From Rubrivirga sp. (lineage in GTDB: Bacteria; Bacteroidota; Rhodothermia; Rhodothermales; Rubricoccaceae), in assembly GCA_012269805.1 (NCBI GenBank), contig JAAXJP010000523.1:1-11604 (forward strand): a stretch of 11,604 bases of DNA, given 5' to 3'. Position 1 is the first letter of the stretch. Each line of letters begins with the position of its first letter. The position numbers and the translations under genes are program-made. The notes beneath the pieces were generated by a model. The model had not been told where the DNA came from. It saw only the letters and a list, made by a program, of their open reading frames with translations, and did not search any database. Of this stretch, positions 1 to 5,864 are shown one piece after another.

Positions 1-830
1 TCGGCGACCTCGCCATCCCGTACGACACGTTCGCCGTGACGGCGCTGCCGGGCGACACGCTCCGCCTCGAGGCCCTGTTCGTGGCCGACGCCGAGGCCGA
101 GGCCTCCGACGGCACGCTCGCCGAGGTCGGCCCGCGCGCGTGGCACTGGACGGCGCCCACGACGCCCGGCCTCTCCCGCCTGGAGGTCACCAGTGCTGAG
201 AACGAGACGGTCGCCTTGAACGCGTTCACGCTCGTCCCCTTCGACCACGAGTCGGAGGCCATCGGCGACTACGTCATCGGGGATTACGAGGACGAGCCGC
301 TCGGCGGGAGCCCGGCCTACGAGGAGCCGCCGGGGTTCGTCCGCGTCACGCCGGAGTTGGCCGACGTCGACGTCGCGCCGCACTTCGAGCTCGGCCAGTT
401 CCTCGCCAAGCAGGAGTCGGGCTGGCCGAAGTACCTCGTGCTGAGCCCGGCGCTGCTCCTGAAGCTGGAGCGCATCCTGTTCGCCGTCAACGAGGCCGGC
501 GTCGAGGCCCACACGCTGTCGGTCCTCTCGGGGTACCGGACGCCGGCCTACAACGCGGCCATCGGCAACGACACGAACTACAGCCGCCACGTCTACGGCG
601 ACGCCGCCGACGTCTTCGTCGACGCCGACGGCGACGGCGTGATGGACGACGTGACGGGCGACGGCGAGGTGACCGAGGCCGACGCCGAGTGGCTGGCGGC
701 CGTCGTCGAGGACCTGACCGACCAGCCGTGGTACGCGCCGTTCGTCGGCGGGCTCGGGATCTACGGGCCGGCCCCGCACCGCGGCCCGTTCGTCCACGTC
801 GACACGCGCGGCGAGCCCGTCCGCTGGTAG
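1..830 (+). CDS. M15-type (D-Ala-D-Ala carboxypeptidase-like) zinc peptidase, 5' end missing
   Basis: The reading frame is open from base 3, with the stop TAG at 828-830. About 275 residues are visible and the true start lies outside the window. The first ~70 residues look like the end of a beta-sandwich (Ig-like) domain. The C-terminal half is a peptidase M15/DUF882-like domain. It has SGYRTPAYN, then SRH (His codon 588-590), GDAADV (second Asp codon 609-611) and FVHVD (His codon 795-797), which match the His/Asp/His zinc ligands of the family. Such enzymes cut peptidoglycan stem peptides or D-Ala-D-Ala in the periplasm, so a cell-wall role is inferred. Between the Asp and the last His ligand (about 621-690) is an Asp/Gly-rich segment with a dockerin/EF-hand-like loop (DVTGDGEVTEAD). 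A strong hairpin follows 11 bases after the stop. A non-catalytic peptidoglycan-binding relative is possible. Confidence 0.82.
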   Translation, partial: GDLAIPYDTFAVTALPGDTLRLEALFVADAEAEASDGTLAEVGPRAWHWTAPTTPGLSRLEVTSAENETVALNAFTLVPFDHESEAIGDYVIGDYEDEPLGGSPAYEEPPGFVRVTPELADVDVAPHFELGQFLAKQESGWPKYLVLSPALLLKLERILFAVNEAGVEAHTLSVLSGYRTPAYNAAIGNDTNYSRHVYGDAADVFVDADGDGVMDDVTGDGEVTEADAEWLAAVVEDLTDQPWYAPFVGGLGIYGPAPHRGPFVHVDTRGEPVRW

Positions 831-841
831 CGCCGAGTGCG

Positions 842-863
842 CCCGCCTCGACGCCGAGGCGGG
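842..863 (+). terminator. Terminator-like hairpin after the M15 peptidase gene
   Basis: The arms CCCGCCTCG (842-850) and CGAGGCGGG (855-863) form a perfect 9-bp stem with a 4-base loop, starting 11 bases after the TAG. No T-run follows, so a classical intrinsic terminator is not proven. The right arm runs into GGGGAGG (861-867). That makes this run a doubtful ribosome site for the GTG at 874. The core sequence recurs in the hairpins at 8428-8475 and 11244-11277. Confidence 0.6.
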
Positions 864-915
864 GAGGCTCGAGGTGGGCGGCGTCGCGATCTTCCGGCTC
901 CCCTTCCCGCCCCCG

Positions 916-1227
916 ATGTCCACTCCCGACTACCGCCTCGTCGGCAAGCAGGTCCGCGTCCACCTCTACACCCGCGAGGGGCAGCTCCTCGGCGCCATCG
1001 AGGGCCGCGTGGCCGACGTGTCGCCGGGCGTGACGGTCGGGCAGGACGCCGCCGGGCGCGACATCAAAAAGGACCTCGTCTACGTCGTCGACATCGCGCC
1101 GGGGCGGGGGCCGGACGGGGAGGAGGTGCCGTACAAAAACTCGGCGGGCGCCGAGGGCGAGGGCTGGTTCGCGGTCCAGGACGTGACGGTGATCGACGGC
1201 GACGGGCCGCCCGTCTTCGCGAACTGA
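916..1227 (+). CDS. Small uncharacterised protein, 103 aa
   Basis: I do not recognise the family. The ATG at 916 gives MSTPDYRLVG and a 103-residue acidic protein with no signal peptide, membrane segment or cysteines, so it is probably cytoplasmic. The middle alternates hydrophobic and polar residues (QVRVHLYTREGQLLGAIEG, then DLVYVVDI and WFAVQDVTVID). This suggests a small all-beta, SH3-like barrel. A GTG at 874 would add 14 residues and has GGGGAGG just upstream. That purine run belongs to the hairpin arm of the previous gene, and the added residues (GGVAIFRLPFPPP) do not extend the fold, so 916 is preferred. It stands alone, between a terminator-like hairpin and a convergent gene. The codon pattern and clean frame support a real gene. 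The function is unknown. Confidence 0.68.
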   Translation: MSTPDYRLVGKQVRVHLYTREGQLLGAIEGRVADVSPGVTVGQDAAGRDIKKDLVYVVDIAPGRGPDGEEVPYKNSAGAEGEGWFAVQDVTVIDGDGPPVFAN

Positions 1228-1236
1228 TGCGCCGCG

Positions 1237-1292
1237 CCGCTGGCGAGTCCGTCCGTCAGCCGGTCGCGTCGACGGCGCGGTGCCGCCAGCGG
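1237..1292. terminator. Possible bidirectional terminator between convergent genes
   Basis: CCGCTGGCG (1237-1245) pairs perfectly with CGCCAGCGG (1284-1292) across a 38-base loop that is itself GC-rich. It fills the 68-base gap between the plus-strand stop at 1227 and the minus-strand stop at 1296, so it could serve both genes. The loop is long and there is no T-run, so this is tentative. Confidence 0.4.
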
Positions 1293-1295
1293 GGG

Positions 1296-3725
1296 CTACT
1301 CGTTGAGGTCTGAAAAGTCGAGGATCGGCATGCCGGGCATCATCGGCGAGGCGCCGCTGAGGACGGTCCCGAGGCCGAAGCCCGAGAGGCTGTTGTCGTC
1401 GGTCCCGTCGTCGGTCGAGGCCACGTTGAAGTGGCCGGTCACGGTGTGGCGCCCCGACGGCCGGTGGCACCGGCCCGTCGACTCCTCGGGCCACTGGAGA
1501 ACCTCGAACTGGAACGTTCCCGCGATATGGCCCTGCTCCGCGCGCTCGAGCACGAGCTGGCCGGCCGTGCACGTCACCGCGGGGCAGTCGGACCCGGCGG
1601 CGGCCTCCCGTGCGCGGCGGCGCTCCTCGTCGGTCATCGTGCAGACCTGCCACCCGTCGTAGGCGTCCTCCAACTCGGCCATCCCGGCCATGCTCTGGGG
1701 GATCTGGCCCGGCCCAAAGTCCATCGCCCCGCGGAGCCCGGACCGCATCACCTCCAGCACCTCGGCCGGGAACGCGCCGACGTCGAAGCTCGGCGCCTCG
1801 TCCTCGGGGTACCGGTCGCGGTCGACGGCCCCCGCGATCATCTGCGCGCCGCCCTGGCGACCGCGGAGCGTCGCGTGGAGCGTCACCTGGCACTCGTCGC
1901 CCGCGGCGGCGCCGACGAACGTGGCCATGAGCTCGGTGACGTTGCGGCTGCGCGCCTCGGCGGCGGCCCGGTCGATGCTGGGCTGGCCCTCGGCCCGTCC
2001 CTGCGCGATGGCCGCCCGCGCCTGCGCCCGGATCTCGTCGATCTGCTCGCGCGACATCCCGCCCTCGCGGCCCTGGCGTTCCATCCGCTGCATCAGGATC
2101 TCGAGGTCGTCGAGCATCTCCTCGGCGTCCTGCGCCATTTCGGGAATCGCGCGGTCGATGTCGTTGCCCATCTCGTCCGGCGTGACGAGGTCGAAGACGG
2201 CGCGGGACTCGCTCCCGCCGCGGCACGCCCACGGACCCAGCCCGTTGACGGCGAACCCGGGCGGGAGCTCGCCGCCGACCTCGCCCGGCGTCGGGCTGTC
2301 GTCGACGTCGGAGCCGTAGAAGCCGTCGACCTCGACACGGAGTGAGAACTCGGCCGGCTCCGTGTCCGTCGCCGCCTCGGCCACGTTCGCCACGCGGACG
2401 AGGTACTCGACGGTGCCGTCGGCCGCCGGCTCGGCGAGGTCGGTCCGCTCGACGGCCGTGTACGGGGTCGCGTCCTCGGCCGGCCGGCCGGCCACGTCGT
2501 CGTCGACGATGAGGTGGAGCGCGTCGCGGTCGGTGGTCCCCTCCGCCTCGAGCGTGAACCGGACGTTGTAGGGGATCGGGCTCGCGTTCTGAGGCAGCCG
2601 GACCCTGACGCGCCACGCGCGCGTCGCCAGCGGCCCGAGCGGGTCGCCCTGCGAGTCGGCTTGGTAGAGGCCCGGCGCCTCGAGCTCGACCTCCTCGAGG
2701 TCGCCGTAGAACCGGTCGGCCGTGAGGTACTGGGCCACGACCTCCGGGTAGAGGTCGTAGAGCCCGCCGCGGAACGGCCCGATCGCGTCGTAGGCCGCCG
2801 CCGCCGCTTTCAGCCCGGCGTCAACGTTGGCGACCCCGCCGTCGTCCCAGGGCTCCGTGCCCTCGAGGATGAACCGGGTGTAGGTCACCGCCTCCTCGGG
2901 CGTCCGCCCGATGAGGTCGCCGATGGCGTACCAGAGGTACCACGTGCCGTAGTCGCAGGCCCACGAGACCGTCTCCATCGCGGTCATGGTCGGCTCGACG
3001 CTGGACTCCTGGTGCTCGTACGGCAACAGCCCGCGGACGAGCGGCTGGTCGAACTCGCGGACCCACGCGGCCCGGCTCGACCCCAGGAACGGATGGCCCC
3101 AGTCCCCGAGCTGCCCCTCCAGCCAGCGGATCTGGACCATCGCGGCCGTGCCCTCCACGAACCAGTCGAGGTCGGAGTCGCCGAGGCAGCCCTCGACCTG
3201 GGGCGGGTTGCCGTTCATCCGCTGCACGAGCGAGGCGTTGCTCCCCTTCTGCACGGCGTGGTACACCTCGTGGACGGCCGAGGCCTCCATGAGTGTCCAC
3301 GTCGGCGTGTCGACGGCGAGGAAGCCGGGGTGCGTCGTGAGCCACATCAGCCCGGACGTCTTGTGGGAGGACCCAACCTCGCTCTCGTCCGGCTTGAGGA
3401 CGGCGAGGTATCCGTCGCCGGCCCCGACCTCGAGGTCGAACCCGTCCGTCGTGAGCTGGAGCGGGGGCGCGAACCCGAGCGACTGGAACCACGTGCTCGC
3501 CCCCTCCAGGATCCCCTCGTGCTTGGCCGCGAACACGCCGCGCTCGCCGAGCGGCGGGACGGTCTGGAAGACGAAGTTGTCGAGCTCGCCGCCGATGAGC
3601 GGGACGTTCGAGAGCGCCCCGTTGGGCGGCTCCCGGATGACCCAGTCGGTCGTCGGCCACTGCGCCGAGGCGGGCAGGGTGAGGACGAGCGCGAGGAGGG
3701 CGGCGAGCGTCGAGCGGTGCGACAT
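1296..3725 (-). CDS. Secreted HExxH (gluzincin-like) putative metallopeptidase, 809 aa
   Basis: The ATG at 3725 opens a typical signal peptide (MSHRSTLAALLALVLTLPASA, cleavage before Q22). An in-frame TTG at 3740 would only add five residues. Residues 152-156 read HEVYH, the zinc-binding HExxH motif. Thirty-five residues after its second His comes WFVEGTAA, whose Glu191 sits in the WxxEGxA context of the third ligand of gluzincins. A zinc metallopeptidase acting outside the cytoplasm is therefore the best call, with unknown substrate. A mostly helical region (about 250-340) follows, then a beta-rich domain (about 365-470). The C-terminal part (about 500-809) has a charged, probable coiled-coil stretch (about 530-580) and several cysteines (501, 612, 695, 714, 719, 753) that could form disulfides. 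Nothing visible identifies a named family for this C-terminal part. The gene lies 84 bases downstream of the OmpA-like gene on the same strand, so co-transcription is possible. The protein appears to be a paralogue of the one encoded at 8486-10558. Confidence 0.8.
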   Translation of the reverse strand: MSHRSTLAALLALVLTLPASAQWPTTDWVIREPPNGALSNVPLIGGELDNFVFQTVPPLGERGVFAAKHEGILEGASTWFQSLGFAPPLQLTTDGFDLEVGAGDGYLAVLKPDESEVGSSHKTSGLMWLTTHPGFLAVDTPTWTLMEASAVHEVYHAVQKGSNASLVQRMNGNPPQVEGCLGDSDLDWFVEGTAAMVQIRWLEGQLGDWGHPFLGSSRAAWVREFDQPLVRGLLPYEHQESSVEPTMTAMETVSWACDYGTWYLWYAIGDLIGRTPEEAVTYTRFILEGTEPWDDGGVANVDAGLKAAAAAYDAIGPFRGGLYDLYPEVVAQYLTADRFYGDLEEVELEAPGLYQADSQGDPLGPLATRAWRVRVRLPQNASPIPYNVRFTLEAEGTTDRDALHLIVDDDVAGRPAEDATPYTAVERTDLAEPAADGTVEYLVRVANVAEAATDTEPAEFSLRVEVDGFYGSDVDDSPTPGEVGGELPPGFAVNGLGPWACRGGSESRAVFDLVTPDEMGNDIDRAIPEMAQDAEEMLDDLEILMQRMERQGREGGMSREQIDEIRAQARAAIAQGRAEGQPSIDRAAAEARSRNVTELMATFVGAAAGDECQVTLHATLRGRQGGAQMIAGAVDRDRYPEDEAPSFDVGAFPAEVLEVMRSGLRGAMDFGPGQIPQSMAGMAELEDAYDGWQVCTMTDEERRRAREAAAGSDCPAVTCTAGQLVLERAEQGHIAGTFQFEVLQWPEESTGRCHRPSGRHTVTGHFNVASTDDGTDDNSLSGFGLGTVLSGASPMMPGMPILDFSDLNE

Positions 3726-3809
3726 GTCAACAGGGAACAAGGAACGGCCCGTCCGGCCAGCGGGGCGAGCCGCCAGCCAGAAGAGGGGAGGATAGTGGCG
3801 GGCCGGCGA

Positions 3810-5093
3810 CTACAGCCGGACGAGCTCGACGCGCCGGTTCTGCGCGCGGCCCTCGGCCGTGTCGTTCGTGGCCACGGGCTGCGACTGCCCCATCCCGGCC
3901 GACTCGAGCCGGCTGGGGGCGATCCCGAGGCCGGTGAGCATGGCCTCGACGGCGGCGGCGCGGCGCTCGCTGAGGCTCTGGTTCGAGGCCGCGTCGCCCT
4001 GCGCGTCCGTGTGGCCCTCGATCCGGACGCGGAGCTCGGGGTGCTCCTCCATCATCGCCGCGATCTCCTGGACGACCGAGAACGACTCGGGCTTGAGCGT
4101 CGCGCTGCCGGTGTCGAAGAGGATCCCCTCGGTCACGACGCGGCCCTCGCTCTGGAGCGCGCCGTAGAGGTCGTTCCCGCCCGCCGCGACCCGGAGGTCG
4201 CCGATGTAGACGAGCCGGTCGTCGCGGGCGCCGATGCCGAACGTGACCGCGTCGTGGCGGCCGAGGTCGGCGCGGGGGACGTTCGCGATGCGCTGGCCGT
4301 CGGCGTACATCTTGACGTACTGGTCGTCGACGGTGATCTCGACCTGGATGAGCTCGTCGTCGGGCGTGCCCACGACGGAGCGGGGCTCGCCGTCGCTCCA
4401 GAGGCCGGAGCCGCGCCAGCTCCCCAGGTTGAGGTAGTCGCCCTCGTAGCCGTAGAACGGCCGGTTCTCGTCGTCCCGGACGGGCGGCGCGGTGTAGACG
4501 TTGATGTTTGCGGCGTTGCCGGTCTGGGCGAGGAACTCGATGGTGAACGTGGTCGGGAGGGTCTGGCCGAGCTGGATCTGAAAGGCTCCGCCCGACGTGA
4601 ACCGGAGGAGCCGCCGGCCCTGGAACTCGACGACCTCGCCGGTCCCGCTGAGGTAGTACAGCGAGCGCGGGAAGTCGCCGACGCGGTCGGTCGAGAAGTC
4701 CTCGGCGAAGAGGGTCCGCTCGCCGGGTTGGAAGTCGTAGTTGGCGTCGGCGCCGGCGACGGTCGTGCGGACGACGGCGTCCTCGGCGTTGGCCGTCGTG
4801 ACCGGCGTTCCGCTCCGGTCGACGGGCGTGCCGCTCTCGTCGGTGAGCACGACGGGGTCGCCGTTGCGCTGGGCCCGCTCGATGCAGGTGTCGTCGGTGA
4901 ACACGCAGCGGACGGCGTTCTCGCCCGCGTCGAACATCCCGTCGATGACGCCGCGGACGGCCCGGTCGGTCCGGTAGTCGACCTGGCGGTCGACGGCCCG
5001 GCCGGCGGCGTCGACCATCCGGTCGACGGTGGAGGCGCAGCTGCTGAGGACGAGTGCCAGCGCGACGAGCGCGAGGGGTGCGATGCGGGCCAT
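3810..5093 (-). CDS. OmpA-family outer-membrane lipoprotein with lectin-like central domain, 427 aa
   Basis: The ATG at 5093 was chosen because it opens a lipoprotein signal (MARIAPLALVALALVLSSC) with lipobox LSSC and Cys19 as the lipidated residue. Upstream in-frame codons give an unlikely leader. Residues 22-75 are a charged, helical linker rich in VDR repeats. Residues about 125-300 start with LFAEDFSTDRVGDFP and continue as a beta-rich segment resembling a LamG/concanavalin-like sandwich, often sugar-binding. Residues about 323-427 are a standard OmpA C-terminal domain (ILFDTGSATLKPES, IEGHTDAQGD, LSERRAAAV, NRRVEL). Asp363 and Arg378 fall where OmpA-type proteins bind the diaminopimelate of peptidoglycan. 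The protein probably tethers the outer membrane to the wall. It is divergent from the sigma factor gene across a 106-base gap and 84 bases upstream of the HEVYH gene, so it may lead an envelope operon. Confidence 0.88.
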   Translation of the reverse strand: MARIAPLALVALALVLSSCASTVDRMVDAAGRAVDRQVDYRTDRAVRGVIDGMFDAGENAVRCVFTDDTCIERAQRNGDPVVLTDESGTPVDRSGTPVTTANAEDAVVRTTVAGADANYDFQPGERTLFAEDFSTDRVGDFPRSLYYLSGTGEVVEFQGRRLLRFTSGGAFQIQLGQTLPTTFTIEFLAQTGNAANINVYTAPPVRDDENRPFYGYEGDYLNLGSWRGSGLWSDGEPRSVVGTPDDELIQVEITVDDQYVKMYADGQRIANVPRADLGRHDAVTFGIGARDDRLVYIGDLRVAAGGNDLYGALQSEGRVVTEGILFDTGSATLKPESFSVVQEIAAMMEEHPELRVRIEGHTDAQGDAASNQSLSERRAAAVEAMLTGLGIAPSRLESAGMGQSQPVATNDTAEGRAQNRRVELVRL

Positions 5094-5148
5094 GTGTCTG
5101 TGGGGGGGTGCGCCCCTACTACGGGAGTTCGGCCCGGCCCTTGTCATT

Positions 5149-5180
5149 TTTCGCCGCCCGCGACCTCGCCGTTATGTTCT
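5149..5180 (+). promoter_or_regulatory. Candidate promoter for the sigma factor-kinase unit
   Basis: The 106-base gap between the divergent genes contains the only AT-rich patches nearby, TTGTCATTTTTC (5141-5152) and GTTATGTTCT (5171-5180). TTTC (5149-5152) lies 20 bases from TATGTTCT (5173-5180), close to the Bacteroidota-type pattern TTTG, 19-20 bases, TAnnTTTG. A start around 5187 would leave a very short leader before the GTG at 5200. Both boxes are imperfect. A promoter for the minus-strand OmpA-like gene must lie in the same gap, but I see no convincing boxes for it. Confidence 0.35.
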
Positions 5181-5199
5181 CGGCGTCCCGCCCCGCGCC

Positions 5200-5832
5200 G
5201 TGTCCGCCCCTCACCCGACCGCCCCGCCTGCCGACGAGGTCGAGCGCCTGCTCGCCTCGCTCCGCGGGGGCGACGACGGCGCGCTCGACCGGCTCCTCCC
5301 CGTCGTCTACGACGAGCTCCGCGCGCTCGCCCGGCAGGTCCGGAGGGGGCCGTCGTCGGAGACCGTCAACACGACGGCGCTCGTCCACGAGGCGTACCTC
5401 CGGCTGAGCCGGGGGGAGGGGTTCGAGGGCCGCTCGCACTTCCTCGGCGTCGCCGCGAAGGCCATGCGCCATGTGCTCGTCGACCACGCCCGGCGGCGGA
5501 GCGCCGAGAAACGCGGCGGCGACCTCGCTCGGGTCGAGCTGTCCGAGACGCTCGTGGGGTCGGCCGCCCAGACCTCGGACGGGCTCGTGCTCGCGCTCGA
5601 CCGCGCGCTCGGCCGGCTGGGCGCGCTCGACGCCCGGAAGGCGCGCGTCGTCGAGTGCCGCTTTTTCGGCGACCTCTCGGTCGAGGAGACCGCCGCCGCG
5701 CTCGGCGTCTCGACGGCGACCGTCAAGCGGGACTGGCGGATGGCCCAGGCGTGGCTCTACCGCGCGCTCGCTGAGACGGACGATCTCGACGGGACCGCCC
5801 GCCTCGGCGGGCCCGTCGGCGACCCGGCCTGA
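5200..5832 (+). CDS. ECF RNA polymerase sigma factor, PF07638/TIGR02999 type, 210 aa
   Basis: GTG 5200 is the start that gives a normal-length protein. The open frame upstream encodes basic low-complexity sequence that does not belong to the family. Region 2 contains TTALVHEAYLRL (58-69), RSHFLGVAAKAMRHVLVDHARRR (78-100, split by eye) and EKRGGD (103-108), the signature of the Sigma70_ECF family (PF07638). Region 4 (about 130-190) ends in a helix-turn-helix (LSVEETAAALGVSTATVKRD) that should read the -35 element. It directs RNA polymerase to a specific set of promoters. In region 2.2 the acidic run of most ECF factors is replaced by ETVNTTAL (54-61). In related kinase-linked ECF factors a phosphorylated Thr supplies that charge. 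No anti-sigma factor is adjacent. A kinase gene follows 32 bases later, almost certainly in the same operon. Confidence 0.93.
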   Translation: MSAPHPTAPPADEVERLLASLRGGDDGALDRLLPVVYDELRALARQVRRGPSSETVNTTALVHEAYLRLSRGEGFEGRSHFLGVAAKAMRHVLVDHARRRSAEKRGGDLARVELSETLVGSAAQTSDGLVLALDRALGRLGALDARKARVVECRFFGDLSVEETAAALGVSTATVKRDWRMAQAWLYRALAETDDLDGTARLGGPVGDPA

Positions 5833-5864
5833 TCCGCCGTGCGCCGCTCTCGCGTGATCTCGGC

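Noticed and set aside
874..915. Upstream GTG start with GGGGAGG for the 103-aa gene
   Set aside because: The purine run is part of the hairpin arm at 855-863 and its flank. The 14 added residues look untranslated.
487..2616. Long minus-strand open frame across the M15 peptidase, the small gene and the HEVYH gene
   Set aside because: It is Arg/Gly/Pro-rich low-complexity sequence with no motif. It is a third-codon-position artefact of the GC-rich real genes.
2514..5774. Very long plus-strand open frame antisense to the HEVYH and OmpA-like genes
   Set aside because: The translation has no domain or signal peptide and mirrors the codons of the two well-supported minus-strand genes.
5798..5811. 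Short hairpin CCCGC/GCGGG near the end of the sigma gene, possible attenuator before the kinase
   Set aside because: It has only 5 bp, lies inside coding sequence and is the kind of stem expected often at this GC content.
5852..5859. GCGTGATC before the kinase start as a further copy of the half-site at 10664
   Set aside because: The match is too short to claim. The same GCGTGAT 7-mer also occurs inside the M15 coding sequence near 635.
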